A stretch of 5,687 nt of DNA from Clostridia bacterium (GTDB lineage: Bacteria > Bacillota_A > Clostridia > Christensenellales > Aristaeellaceae). The DNA is taken from positions 1-5,687 of the forward strand of contig JAFUDW010000122.1 of NCBI GenBank assembly GCA_017464225.1, read 5' to 3'. The position numbers and the translations under genes were made by a program. This document shows positions 1 through 5,645 of this stretch, one piece after another (positions within the stretch are counted from its first letter, which is position 1; every line of letters starts with the position of its first letter). The notes under the pieces were generated by a model. That model was not told the DNA's origin. It did no database searches and saw only the letters and a program-made list of their open reading frames with translations.

Positions 1-12
1 CAGGGTACTCAT
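1..12 (-). CDS. tctA: Start of probable tctA (large TTT membrane subunit), first copy, cut by window edge
   Basis: Only four codons are visible (ATG AGT ACC CTG, Met-Ser-Thr-Leu). They begin 30 bp after the tctB stop and follow an AAGGAG ribosome binding site that ends 9 nt before the ATG. The identity is inferred from position, because in TTT operons the large multi-spanning TctA subunit usually follows tctB directly. The same four codons and the same upstream 129 bp occur in the other orientation at the far end of the window. Nothing of the protein body can be checked here. Confidence 0.5.
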
Positions 13-246
13 GATCTGTTTCTCCTTTCTACCGTACTCTAATCAGAATCCCAGCAGGCCTTCGATGACGCCGCGGGGAAGCAGCTGCTGCAGGCCGATG
101 CGGAAGGCCACGAACACCAGGGCGGTGAACACCACGGCGACAATGGCGAATAGCGCGTAGTTGCGCTTTTCCGCGGGGGCCAGGATCAGCATTTGCAGGA
201 ACAGATAGATCACGGTGGACAGGATGAAGCCCAGTATGGGCATGAT
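1..246. repeat. Left arm of a 246-bp inverted repeat (partner 5442-5687)
   Basis: Reverse complement of 5442-5687 with 244 of 246 positions identical. The two differences (positions 142 and 151) are both synonymous in tctB, and positions 1-141 are identical without exception. The arm covers the last 67 codons of tctB copy 1, the 30-bp tctB-tctA gap with its ribosome binding site, and the first codons of tctA. Identity probably continues outside the window. Confidence 0.97.
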
Positions 247-546
247 GATCACGTAACCGATGATGACGATGAAGGTCAGCAGAACAGCCATCAGGTCGCC
301 CTTGCTTGTTTTGCTTTGCGGCTCCTCCGCTGCCGCTGTTTTCATTTTGCGCAGGCTCTGAATGATGCACAGCACCGACAGGATGGCCAGCAGCACGCCC
401 AGCAGGATGGGCATGATCCTTGCGCTGGCGTAGCCGGGCGTCAGTTTGGGACGGGTTTTGATCTGCGCCGCGTTGATCAGGTAGAAGCCGCTGAACAGCA
501 GAGCGGCTGCGCCAAAACCCAGATCCCGATACTTTTTGAATCGCAT
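43..546 (-). CDS. tctB: TctB-family small membrane subunit of a tripartite tricarboxylate transporter, copy 1
   Basis: Encodes 167 residues, the usual size of the small, four-helix TctB/DUF1468 subunit that pairs with TctA in the cytoplasmic membrane. Visible are a first hydrophobic helix (about residues 9-26), a loop rich in K/R/P, a second helix beginning IMPILLGVLLAILS (about 44-64), a charged cytoplasmic stretch (about 67-85), then two hydrophobic blocks (about 86-121 and 129-149) and a short amphipathic tail. The start at 546 is chosen because its N-terminus MRFKKYRDL aligns with MSFKKCKDL of copy 2 and a GAGAGG site lies 7 nt upstream; a start 20 codons further up adds a sequence absent from copy 2. 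From residue 101 to the end it is identical in protein to copy 2, whereas the first 70 residues match at only about three positions in four. It lies about 260 bp downstream of the dehydrogenase, behind its own promoter-like sequence, and is followed by tctA. Confidence 0.9.
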   Translation of the reverse strand: MRFKKYRDLGFGAAALLFSGFYLINAAQIKTRPKLTPGYASARIMPILLGVLLAILSVLCIIQSLRKMKTAAAEEPQSKTSKGDLMAVLLTFIVIIGYVIIMPILGFILSTVIYLFLQMLILAPAEKRNYALFAIVAVVFTALVFVAFRIGLQQLLPRGVIEGLLGF

Positions 547-572
547 GGAAACACCTCTCTTGAACATGAATT

Positions 573-595
573 TAAGCACACTTTCATATACGGAG
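573..595 (+). repeat. Leader-like repeat, copy 1
   Basis: Contains TAAGCACACTTTCAT (573-587), then one extra A, then TACGGAG (589-595). The same string without the extra A occurs at 5107-5128, where it begins at the predicted start of the sigma-54 transcript of tctB copy 2 and ends in its ribosome binding site. Here it lies on the strand opposite to the neighbouring tctB, so it is not simply the conserved leader of that gene. Confidence 0.7.
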
Positions 596-626
596 AAGAA
601 ATGCACGGATGCGACCCATCACCCGC

Positions 627-635
627 ATTATAGCA
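627..635 (-). promoter_or_regulatory. Extended -10 promoter, likely for tctB copy 1 and tctA
   Basis: The minus strand reads TGCTATAAT (635 to 627), a perfect extended -10 element. It is followed by GCGGG, giving an 11-base match (TATAATGCGGG) to the promoter ahead of the activator gene. No good -35 is visible, which extended -10 promoters can tolerate. The predicted start is near 620, giving a leader of about 74 nt. This would make tctB copy 1 transcribable independently of the upstream operon. Confidence 0.5.
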
Positions 636-670
636 AAAACCCACGGAAAACGGCGATTTTCCATGGGTTT
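635..670 (-). terminator. Intrinsic terminator-like hairpin downstream of the dehydrogenase gene
   Basis: The arms 637-650 and 657-670 pair over 14 positions with one C/A mismatch around a 6-base loop (651-656). On the minus strand the stem CGTGGG is followed directly by TTTTTG, the usual T-run. It lies about 140 bp past the dehydrogenase stop and would close the activator-dehydrogenase transcript. The plus-strand side has a weaker TTTCTT tail. The T-run abuts the TG of the next extended -10 promoter. Confidence 0.6.
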
Positions 671-805
671 CTTAGCGGATTGTTAGCGGGAAAATGCAGC
701 TGTGCGGGCATATTCAGCGAGAAGCGGGCCGGAAGGCCGCGGAGCAACTTGCACGCCCCAGCGGGGATTTTAAGGGGAAGCGCACATCTTGAACCGCAAA
801 GCGTT

Positions 806-1768
806 TCAATATCCCTTTTTCAGGTTTACCTGCCGCAGCAGCGGCTTTCCGGCGCAGTAGTTTTCAAGATCCTCCAGGAAAAGCTCCACAATGCGGTCCT
901 TGGTATAGGGCAGGGTCATGTTGCCGGCCACGTGGGGGGCGATCAAAAGGTTGGGGCAATCCCACAGCGTGTCGTCGGCGGGCAGCGGCTCCTGTTCAAA
1001 TACGTCCAGGGCTGCGTGCAGCCGTCCGGCGCGGAGCTCGCGCTCCAGCTCTTTCTGATCGACCACCGTGCCGCGGCCCACATTGACCACCAGCGCGCCA
1101 TCGGGCAGCAGGGCCAGGCGGCGGGCGTCCAGCATGCGGAAGGTTTCGCCGGTACCGGGCAGCGAAATGATCAGGATATCGGTTGCGGGCAATGCGCCGT
1201 CCAGGTCAGATTGGGGGACGGTTCGGTCAAACAGCGCTCTGGGATTCTTTCCGCCGCGGTTGACGCCCGTCAGCGTTTGCGGCCCGAAGGCCCGCAGGCG
1301 AAGGGCGCATTCCTGGCCGATATCGCCGGTGCCAAGCAGCGTGATCCGGCTGTTTTTGATGGAGCGCACCGGCAGATCGCGGATCCATTCCCGGCGCTTC
1401 ACGATGGCGTTATAATCCTGCTGGCGGCGCAGTACTTCCAGCACGATCATGATTACGTGCTCGGCGATGGTGACGCCGTAAGCGCCGGAGGAATTGGTCA
1501 GTACGGCATCGGGCGAGGCAAAAACGCCTCCACCGGCAAACTGGTTGACGCCTGCCGAGGGCGTGCACAGCCAGCGCAGGCGCGGGCTGTTTTTTGCCAG
1601 GGCGGCGGATTGACCAAAGACGATCTCCGCGTTGGCCAGAGCGGGTAGGGCGGCGGCGTCGCTGTCGAAGAACAGCGCTTCAAAACCGTGCGTTTGTGCG
1701 GCGGCGGCGATCATTGCCCGATGCTTTTGTTCCAGCGCCGCGATGGCGGTTACGATTGTTCTGCTCAT
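806..1768 (-). CDS. D-2-hydroxyacid dehydrogenase, probably NADP(H)-dependent
   Basis: The 320 residues fit the D-isomer-specific 2-hydroxyacid dehydrogenase family, cytoplasmic enzymes that reversibly reduce 2-oxoacids to D-2-hydroxyacids. A flanking catalytic domain (about 1-100 and 290-320) surrounds a Rossmann fold (about 101-289) with GTGDIG at 146-151. The catalytic set is complete: Arg232 in NVGRGTVVD, Glu260 in ALDVFEQEPLP and His279 in APHVAGN. The second strand of the nucleotide fold ends in GVNRGGK (168-174) with no acidic residue, which favours NADP(H) over NAD(H); this is inference. The ATG at 1768 is chosen because AGGAG (1778-1774) lies 5 nt upstream; a start at 1810 would add 14 residues that overlap the activator gene. 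Only 8 bp separate it from the activator stop, and its ribosome binding site overlaps that stop, so the two are co-transcribed and likely translationally coupled. Its context suggests that it acts on the transported compound or a product of it. The substrate cannot be read from sequence. Confidence 0.9.
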   Translation of the reverse strand: MSRTIVTAIAALEQKHRAMIAAAAQTHGFEALFFDSDAAALPALANAEIVFGQSAALAKNSPRLRWLCTPSAGVNQFAGGGVFASPDAVLTNSSGAYGVTIAEHVIMIVLEVLRRQQDYNAIVKRREWIRDLPVRSIKNSRITLLGTGDIGQECALRLRAFGPQTLTGVNRGGKNPRALFDRTVPQSDLDGALPATDILIISLPGTGETFRMLDARRLALLPDGALVVNVGRGTVVDQKELERELRAGRLHAALDVFEQEPLPADDTLWDCPNLLIAPHVAGNMTLPYTKDRIVELFLEDLENYCAGKPLLRQVNLKKGY

Positions 1769-1776
1769 AATTTCTC

Positions 1777-3702
1777 CTATTCCAGGCCCAGCTCCTTGCA
1801 CTTGCGCCAAAGGGTGGTTTTACTGATGCCCAGCGTTTCCGCCGCTTCCTTGCGGCTTTTGGCATGGGCCAGCACTTCGATGATCTGGCGCTTCTGCAGG
1901 CTGCTCAGGGTGGGATTGTCGCTTTTTGCGATCATGATCGGTTTCTTTTCGGCCTGCCCTGCGGGCAATACCGTGGCGATATCCGCGGCGGTAACGATAT
2001 CGCTTTCGCTCAGCACGGCCAGCTGTTCGCTGATGTTGCGGATCTCGCGAATGTTTCCGGGCCAGCGATAGGCCGATATGCGGCCGGCGGCCTCGGGAGA
2101 TAGGGTGATCTGATCTTTTCCGAATTTGTGGGCGTAATAGGTCAGGTAATGCTGCATGATCATAGCCATATCGCCGTCCCGTTCCCGCAGGGGAGGCAAT
2201 TGAATGCCGAGCACCTTGAGCCGGTAGTACAGATCTTCTCGGAACCGCCCCTGGCGGATCATATCCACCAGATCGCGGTTGGTGGCGCAGATGATGCGCA
2301 CGTTGATGGGAATCACGCGGTTGGCGCCCACCCGGCGCACCTCCCGCTCCTGGATTACGCGCAGCAGGCGGCTTTGCAGCGCCAGGGGGATCTCGCTCAC
2401 CTCGTCCAGAAAGATGGTGCCCTCATGGGCGGCCTCAAACAGGCCTTCCTTGCCCGTTTTGCTCGCGCCGGTAAAAGCGCCGCCCTCGTAGCCGAACAGC
2501 TCGCTTTCCATCAGGTTCTCGGGGATGGCGGCGCAGTTGACCGCCACAAAGGGACCGGTGGCGCGGTCGCTTTCGTTATGGATGGACTGGGCGAACAGCT
2601 CCTTGCCGGTGCCGGTTTCGCCCATCAGCAGGATATTGCTGTCCACGCGGGCAAAGCGCCTGGCCTGATAGATCGCCGTATGGATAGCGGCGCTTTCGCC
2701 CAGGATATCGTCAAAATGATACCGGGCCGCATGGCCGCTTACGCGCAGACGGTCGCGCAGACGGCTTTCGGCGTTGGTGATGCTCTGGGCGGCCTGAAAG
2801 GTCACCAGCGTGCCCAGCCGCTTGCCGTCATGGTTCATGATGACGCAGTTGAGCACGCAGTTGTTTCCGTTGATGCGGACGATTTCATTGGTGTAACTCT
2901 GGCTGCCGCGCAGGATGGCGCTGAGCCTGCCCTCGGGCAGCGCCCGCTGCACCGGCTGATCGATGCAGTCCTCCGCCTTGCGGCCCAGCAGCGCGGCGGC
3001 TGCCGGATTGACGGTGCGGATCATGCCGTTTTCGTCCACGGCGATGAGGCCCTCAAATATGTGCTCTATCGCGGCGCGGAACATCAGGCTGTTGTGCTTT
3101 TCCACCTGGGATACATCGGCGCAGCGCATGGCCTCTATGATGGCCAGCAGCATCGATTCCACCGAGGAGTAAATGAGCCCGGCTGGAATACCGTGCTTTT
3201 CGCAGTAATCGCAGGTGCGATGCCCGGCAAGGATCAGCTGGCACCCGTCGGCCACCGCCCGTTCCATGCCGTCTATCAGATCGCGGATGTTGACGCTGGC
3301 GGTGCGGTAGGGCTTTACGGGCACGGGAAAATCCTTTTTCATAAAGTATACGCTGCGGATGGTATTGATGGTACCCACAACGCCGATGGGCATTTCCCCG
3401 TGCCTGGACAGCGCCAGGCGGATGGAAGCCTCCATATCGCTGCCGGTGATGGGGATCTCCACCACGGGCGTCAGTACGTTGCGGGCCTTCAGGCCGGCCG
3501 CCGTGCCGCCGCGGGAGATGATGACGTCAGCGTCATAATGCCGGGACATGACGACCTCGGGCTGGATCTCGCAATCCACCGAATAGCGCGCGTCCTGCCT
3601 TTTGCCAAACAGCTTTTCATATAATTCCCATGCGTCGTGCACGACCTTGACCAGCGAAGGATCGGGAACCACAAAGGCGATATCGATCACGGAAGCATTC
3701 AC
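1777..3702 (-). CDS. PrpR-type sigma-54-dependent transcriptional activator
   Basis: The 641 residues form a complete enhancer-binding protein. In order: a PrpR_N-like sensory domain (about 5-190, opening IDIAFVVPDPSL), a PAS domain (about 205-305, with the EGLIAVDENGMIRTVNPAAAALLG core), an AAA+ sigma-54 interaction domain (about 330-560) and a Fis-type helix-turn-helix (about 602-640, RKEAAETLGISKTTLWRKCKELGL). ATPase motifs are intact: Walker A GETGTGKE at 361-368, GAFTGA at 408-413 (the loop that contacts sigma-54), Walker B FLDE at 431-434, the ATN sensor near 473, the arginine-finger region RFREDLYYRL at 485-494, and WPGNIRE at 547-553. PrpR itself responds to 2-methylcitrate; the ligand here is unknown but is likely a carboxylate or its metabolite. 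It should bind the operator cluster between the two -24/-12 promoters. The GTG start at 3702 has GGGAG 7 nt upstream; a GTG four codons later (3690), preceded by GAGGTG, is a real alternative and fits the predicted transcript start better. Confidence 0.93.
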   Translation of the reverse strand: MNASVIDIAFVVPDPSLVKVVHDAWELYEKLFGKRQDARYSVDCEIQPEVVMSRHYDADVIISRGGTAAGLKARNVLTPVVEIPITGSDMEASIRLALSRHGEMPIGVVGTINTIRSVYFMKKDFPVPVKPYRTASVNIRDLIDGMERAVADGCQLILAGHRTCDYCEKHGIPAGLIYSSVESMLLAIIEAMRCADVSQVEKHNSLMFRAAIEHIFEGLIAVDENGMIRTVNPAAAALLGRKAEDCIDQPVQRALPEGRLSAILRGSQSYTNEIVRINGNNCVLNCVIMNHDGKRLGTLVTFQAAQSITNAESRLRDRLRVSGHAARYHFDDILGESAAIHTAIYQARRFARVDSNILLMGETGTGKELFAQSIHNESDRATGPFVAVNCAAIPENLMESELFGYEGGAFTGASKTGKEGLFEAAHEGTIFLDEVSEIPLALQSRLLRVIQEREVRRVGANRVIPINVRIICATNRDLVDMIRQGRFREDLYYRLKVLGIQLPPLRERDGDMAMIMQHYLTYYAHKFGKDQITLSPEAAGRISAYRWPGNIREIRNISEQLAVLSESDIVTAADIATVLPAGQAEKKPIMIAKSDNPTLSSLQKRQIIEVLAHAKSRKEAAETLGISKTTLWRKCKELGLE

Positions 3703-3716
3703 CTCGTTTCTCCCGC

Positions 3717-3746
3717 ATTATACCAGAAGGACGTCCGGAATGGCAA
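3717..3746 (-). promoter_or_regulatory. Sigma-A-type promoter for the activator-dehydrogenase operon
   Basis: The minus strand has TTGCCA (3746-3741), an 18-bp spacer and TATAAT (3722-3717), preceded by TG at the extended -10 position (TGGTATAAT, 3725-3717). The predicted start is near 3710. It sits between the tctC terminator and the activator gene, so the regulator would be made constitutively while the transporter promoters are sigma-54 dependent. Confidence 0.75.
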
Positions 3747-3756
3747 TAATGAACTG

Positions 3757-3788
3757 AAAAGGGGCTGCCGCGCTATCACGGCAGCCCC
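3757..3788 (-). terminator. Intrinsic terminator of tctC
   Basis: A perfect 10-bp GC-rich stem (3761-3770 with 3779-3788) closes an 8-base loop. On the minus strand it is followed by TTTTCAGTT, a short T-run. It lies 15 bp after the tctC stop. The plus-strand side has no T-run, so it is one-directional. It should separate the highly induced tctC transcript from the activator gene. Confidence 0.85.
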
Positions 3789-3803
3789 GAAGGCAACGGG
3801 AAA

Positions 3804-4757
3804 TCAGTCAATATAATCGGCCAGATAGCCGGCGTACAGATCATACTGCTCGCCATAGTAGGCTTCGGTCTCTTCGGGGGACATCTGGGAGATGTTGACC
3901 CACTGCTTGAGGGCGTACTCGTTCAGACCGGCGTTGTCCACAACCTTGGCCAGGCCTTCGTTCATGGCGGTGATCACGGCGTCATCCACGGCGTTGGGGG
4001 CGGCCAGATAGAAGAACTTGGAGAACACCACGTCGTAGCCCTGTTCCTTCAGGGTGGGGATTTCGGGAGCGCCAGCCAGGCGTTCTTCAGCCAGGATGCC
4101 CAGGCACTTGAATTCGCCGGTGGCATAGTAGTCCTTTACCAGGCCGGCCTGGGTGCCGATGACGTCCAGACGGTTGCCCAGCAGTTCGGTGGTCTTCTGC
4201 GCGGCGGTGCCGGCGTCCACGATGGCGAACTCAACGCCCGCGGCCTGCTCGAAGGCGACGCAATGCAGGTGGGTGAAGGAGCCGGTCTCGGTGGCGAAGG
4301 TGACGTCGCCGGGATGATCCTTCATGTAAGCCACCATGGATTCCAGATCAGTGAACTTGGTGTTGGCGGTGTTGATCACGAAGGCGTTGGAGAAATCCAG
4401 GAAAGGCATGCCGGCCAGCTTGAAATCATCCAGCACGTTGAACTCTTCATACATGCCCAGCATCTGGGTGATGCAGGAGCCGCTGTGATAGAACACAAAG
4501 CGATAGCCGTCGTCGGGATTGCTCAGGCAGTCCTCGAAGGCCACGGCGCCGGAGCCGCCGGCCATGTTGGTCACGATCACGTTCCAGCCCAGATCCTCGT
4601 TCAGGGCAGCCGCCAGGGCGCGGGCGTTGGCGTCGGTATCTCCGCCGGGATTGGCGGGAACGATCAGCTCGATGGAGCGCTCCGGCCATTCGGCCAGGGC
4701 GGATACGCTGGTCAGCGCCATCATCAGTACGAGGACAACAGCAAACAGTTTCTTCAT
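3804..4757 (-). CDS. tctC: TctC/Bug-family extracytoplasmic solute receptor of the TTT transporter
   Basis: The 317 residues are the normal size for a TTT substrate-binding protein, which captures a carboxylate outside the membrane and delivers it to TctBA. A signal peptide is clear: basic MKK, a hydrophobic core to about residue 17, and a likely signal peptidase I site after ALA (22/23). There is no lipobox cysteine. Family landmarks follow in order: WPERSIELIVPANPGGDTDA from 24 (the WPxKPIxLIVP...GGxxD signature), VTNMAGGSG at 62-70, DVTFATETGS at 151-160, and the GEFKCLGILAEERLAGAPE segment (214-232) with IPTLKEQGY after it. A GGAGG ribosome binding site (4771-4767) lies 9 nt before the ATG, and a perfect -24/-12 promoter lies 55 bp upstream of the ATG. 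It is divergent from tctB copy 2 and is the only receptor gene in the window, so it probably serves both TctBA pairs. The ligand (citrate-like, dicarboxylate or hydroxyacid) cannot be assigned. Confidence 0.92.
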   Translation of the reverse strand: MKKLFAVVLVLMMALTSVSALAEWPERSIELIVPANPGGDTDANARALAAALNEDLGWNVIVTNMAGGSGAVAFEDCLSNPDDGYRFVFYHSGSCITQMLGMYEEFNVLDDFKLAGMPFLDFSNAFVINTANTKFTDLESMVAYMKDHPGDVTFATETGSFTHLHCVAFEQAAGVEFAIVDAGTAAQKTTELLGNRLDVIGTQAGLVKDYYATGEFKCLGILAEERLAGAPEIPTLKEQGYDVVFSKFFYLAAPNAVDDAVITAMNEGLAKVVDNAGLNEYALKQWVNISQMSPEETEAYYGEQYDLYAGYLADYID

Positions 4758-4811
4758 TTGGGTGTTCCTCCTTGTTTTTTAGGACGTGATTCGTCCGTTT
4801 GTCTATGTTCA

Positions 4812-4827
4812 TGCAAAAGCCGTGCCA
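4812..4827 (-). promoter_or_regulatory. Sigma-54 (-24/-12) promoter of tctC
   Basis: The minus strand reads TGGCACGGCTTTTGCA (4827 to 4812), a perfect fit to TGGCACG-N4-TTGCA with the required 10-bp gap between GG and GC. The predicted start is near 4801, giving a leader of about 44 nt that contains the GGAGG site. It mirrors the promoter of tctB copy 2 in the other direction. Confidence 0.93.
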
Positions 4828-4923
4828 AAGTGAGAGAATAAGCTCGAAAAATATTTTTTCTTTTGTTTGCTTGTAAAACATCTCCTTTTGCATGGCCGAA
4901 GTTCCACCGGATTTCACAAAAGA

Positions 4924-4981
4924 TTTCATGATGAAACGCTTATGTGGTTTCAATGTGTAACGCACTGAAACGAATGAAACG
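4924..4981. promoter_or_regulatory. Putative activator-binding (UAS) cluster shared by both sigma-54 promoters
   Basis: TGAAACG occurs three times (4932-4938, 4966-4972, 4975-4981) and GTTTCA once (4947-4952). The stretch 4947-4971 forms a 25-bp imperfect palindrome centred on 4959, with half-site GTTTCANTGNGT and 10 of 12 base pairs symmetric. At the left edge TTTCAT-G-ATGAAA (4924-4936) is a perfect short palindrome overlapping the first half-site. The cluster lies about 125-180 bp upstream of both predicted transcript starts, the usual distance for an enhancer site contacted by looping. That the PrpR-type activator binds here is inferred from position and symmetry. Confidence 0.7.
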
Positions 4982-5080
4982 TTTTTTTTGACGATTAAAT
5001 GGGAAATTTCATTTTGCGCCGGTCATATTTGATGCGGGATACCGCTTTTAATGATAAAATGAATTGAAATTTATTTTAAT

Positions 5081-5096
5081 TGGCACGTTTTTTGCA
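5081..5096 (+). promoter_or_regulatory. Sigma-54 (-24/-12) promoter of tctB copy 2 and tctA
   Basis: TGGCACGTTTTTTGCA fits TGGCACG-N4-TTGCA exactly, with GG at 5082-5083 and GC at 5094-5095. The predicted start is near 5107, about 32 nt before the tctB ATG. Confidence 0.93.
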
Positions 5097-5106
5097 TGTT
5101 AAATAA

Positions 5107-5128
5107 TAAGCACACTTTCATTACGGAG
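5107..5128 (+). repeat. Leader-like repeat, copy 2
   Basis: TAAGCACACTTTCAT followed by TACGGAG. It begins at the predicted sigma-54 transcript start and overlaps the first half of the tctB ribosome binding site. It matches 573-595 on the same strand, with one base missing. Confidence 0.7.
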
Positions 5129-5132
5129 GAGG
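5125..5132 (+). promoter_or_regulatory. Strong ribosome binding site of tctB copy 2
   Basis: GGAGGAGG ends 6 nt before the ATG at 5139 and fixes the start codon. It is stronger than the GAGAGG site of tctB copy 1. Confidence 0.9.
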
Positions 5133-5138
5133 AATCGT

Positions 5139-5645
5139 ATGTCATTCAAAAAATGCAAGGATTTGATCCTGGGCATCGTGATGCTGCTGTTCAGCGGCTT
5201 CTATCTGATTTACGCCCAGCAGATCAAAACCCGTCCCAAGCTGACGCCCAGCTACGCCAGCGCCAAGATCATGCCCACGCTGCTGGGCGTGCTGCTGGCC
5301 ATTCTTTCGGTCTTCTGCATTATCCAGGGCATCCGCGCCATGAAGGCTCCCGAGAAGAAAGAAGACAAGAGCAAAAAGCTGAACAGAGGCGACGTAATGG
5401 CCGTGGTATTCACCTTTGCGGTGATCATTGGCTATATCCTGATCATGCCCATACTGGGCTTCATCCTGTCCACCGTGATCTATCTGTTCCTGCAAATGCT
5501 GATCCTGGCCCCCGCGGAAAAGCGCAACTACGCGCTGTTCGCCATCGTCGCCGTGGTGTTCACCGCCCTGGTGTTCGTGGCCTTCCGCATCGGCCTGCAG
5601 CAGCTGCTTCCCCGCGGCGTCATCGAAGGCCTGCTGGGATTCTGA
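5139..5645 (+). CDS. tctB: TctB-family small membrane subunit of a tripartite tricarboxylate transporter, copy 2
   Basis: The 168 residues match TctB/DUF1468 in length and layout: helix 1 about residues 8-25, a loop with QIKTRPKLTP, helix 2 about 44-64 (IMPTLLGVLLAILS), a strongly charged cytoplasmic loop at 69-83, and hydrophobic blocks at about 86-121 and 131-150. It partners TctA in the membrane; TctC supplies substrate from outside. Residues 102-168 are identical to copy 1 and the DNA there differs at only two synonymous sites, whereas the N-terminal 101 residues have clearly diverged, most of all in the charged loop (KAPEKKEDKSKK here, alanine- and glutamate-rich in copy 1). It is the first gene behind a perfect -24/-12 promoter and is followed after 30 bp by a probable tctA. 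It is therefore expected to be induced together with the divergent tctC. Confidence 0.92.
   Translation: MSFKKCKDLILGIVMLLFSGFYLIYAQQIKTRPKLTPSYASAKIMPTLLGVLLAILSVFCIIQGIRAMKAPEKKEDKSKKLNRGDVMAVVFTFAVIIGYILIMPILGFILSTVIYLFLQMLILAPAEKRNYALFAIVAVVFTALVFVAFRIGLQQLLPRGVIEGLLGF

Larger units (their letters stand above)
547..805. other. Gap between tctB copy 1 and the dehydrogenase
   Basis: These 259 bp hold no convincing gene. Reading on the minus strand, they hold about 135 bp of undetermined sequence after the dehydrogenase stop, with small GC-rich inverted repeats near 726-740 and 756-766. Then come a long hairpin with a T-run, an extended -10 box, a leader of about 74 nt that contains a sequence also found (in the other orientation relative to its gene) ahead of tctB copy 2, and the tctB ribosome binding site at about 552-559. 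Confidence 0.7.
4758..5138. other. Divergent regulatory region between tctC and tctB copy 2
   Basis: A 381-bp non-coding gap, clearly more AT-rich than its neighbours. From left to right it holds the tctC ribosome binding site and leader, the leftward -24/-12 promoter, an A/T-tract segment (about 4842-4880) that could bend DNA or bind a protein such as IHF/HU, the TGAAAC operator cluster, a second AT-rich segment (about 4982-5080), the rightward -24/-12 promoter, and the tctB leader. No gene is supported inside it. Confidence 0.85.

Noticed and set aside
547..606. Longer tctB copy 1 with 20 extra N-terminal residues
   Set aside because: The extension is absent from copy 2 and lies in the leader containing the repeat; the ATG at 546 has its own GAGAGG site.
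601..633. Ten-codon plus-strand ORF (MHGCDPSPAL) behind GGAG, after the leader-like repeat and before a hairpin
   Set aside because: The arrangement resembles a leader peptide, but no plus-strand promoter or downstream plus-strand gene exists, so there is nothing for it to regulate. It could be a remnant.
536..1648. A 370-codon open frame on the plus strand
   Set aside because: Mostly antisense to the dehydrogenase, with no recognisable domain or ribosome site; treated as a shadow.
1769..1810. Dehydrogenase start 14 codons upstream
   Set aside because: It would overlap the activator coding sequence and lacks a ribosome site, while the ATG at 1768 has AGGAG 5 nt upstream.
2128..3624. A 498-codon open frame on the plus strand
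   Set aside because: It lies antisense to the activator gene, whose domains and motifs are all intact. The antisense frame lacks family motifs and stays open because of GC-biased third positions.
4931..4944. Possible CcpA cre site at ATGAAACGCTTATG
   Set aside because: The core is one base short of the cre consensus, and the same TGAAACG unit recurs as half-sites of the local operator cluster.
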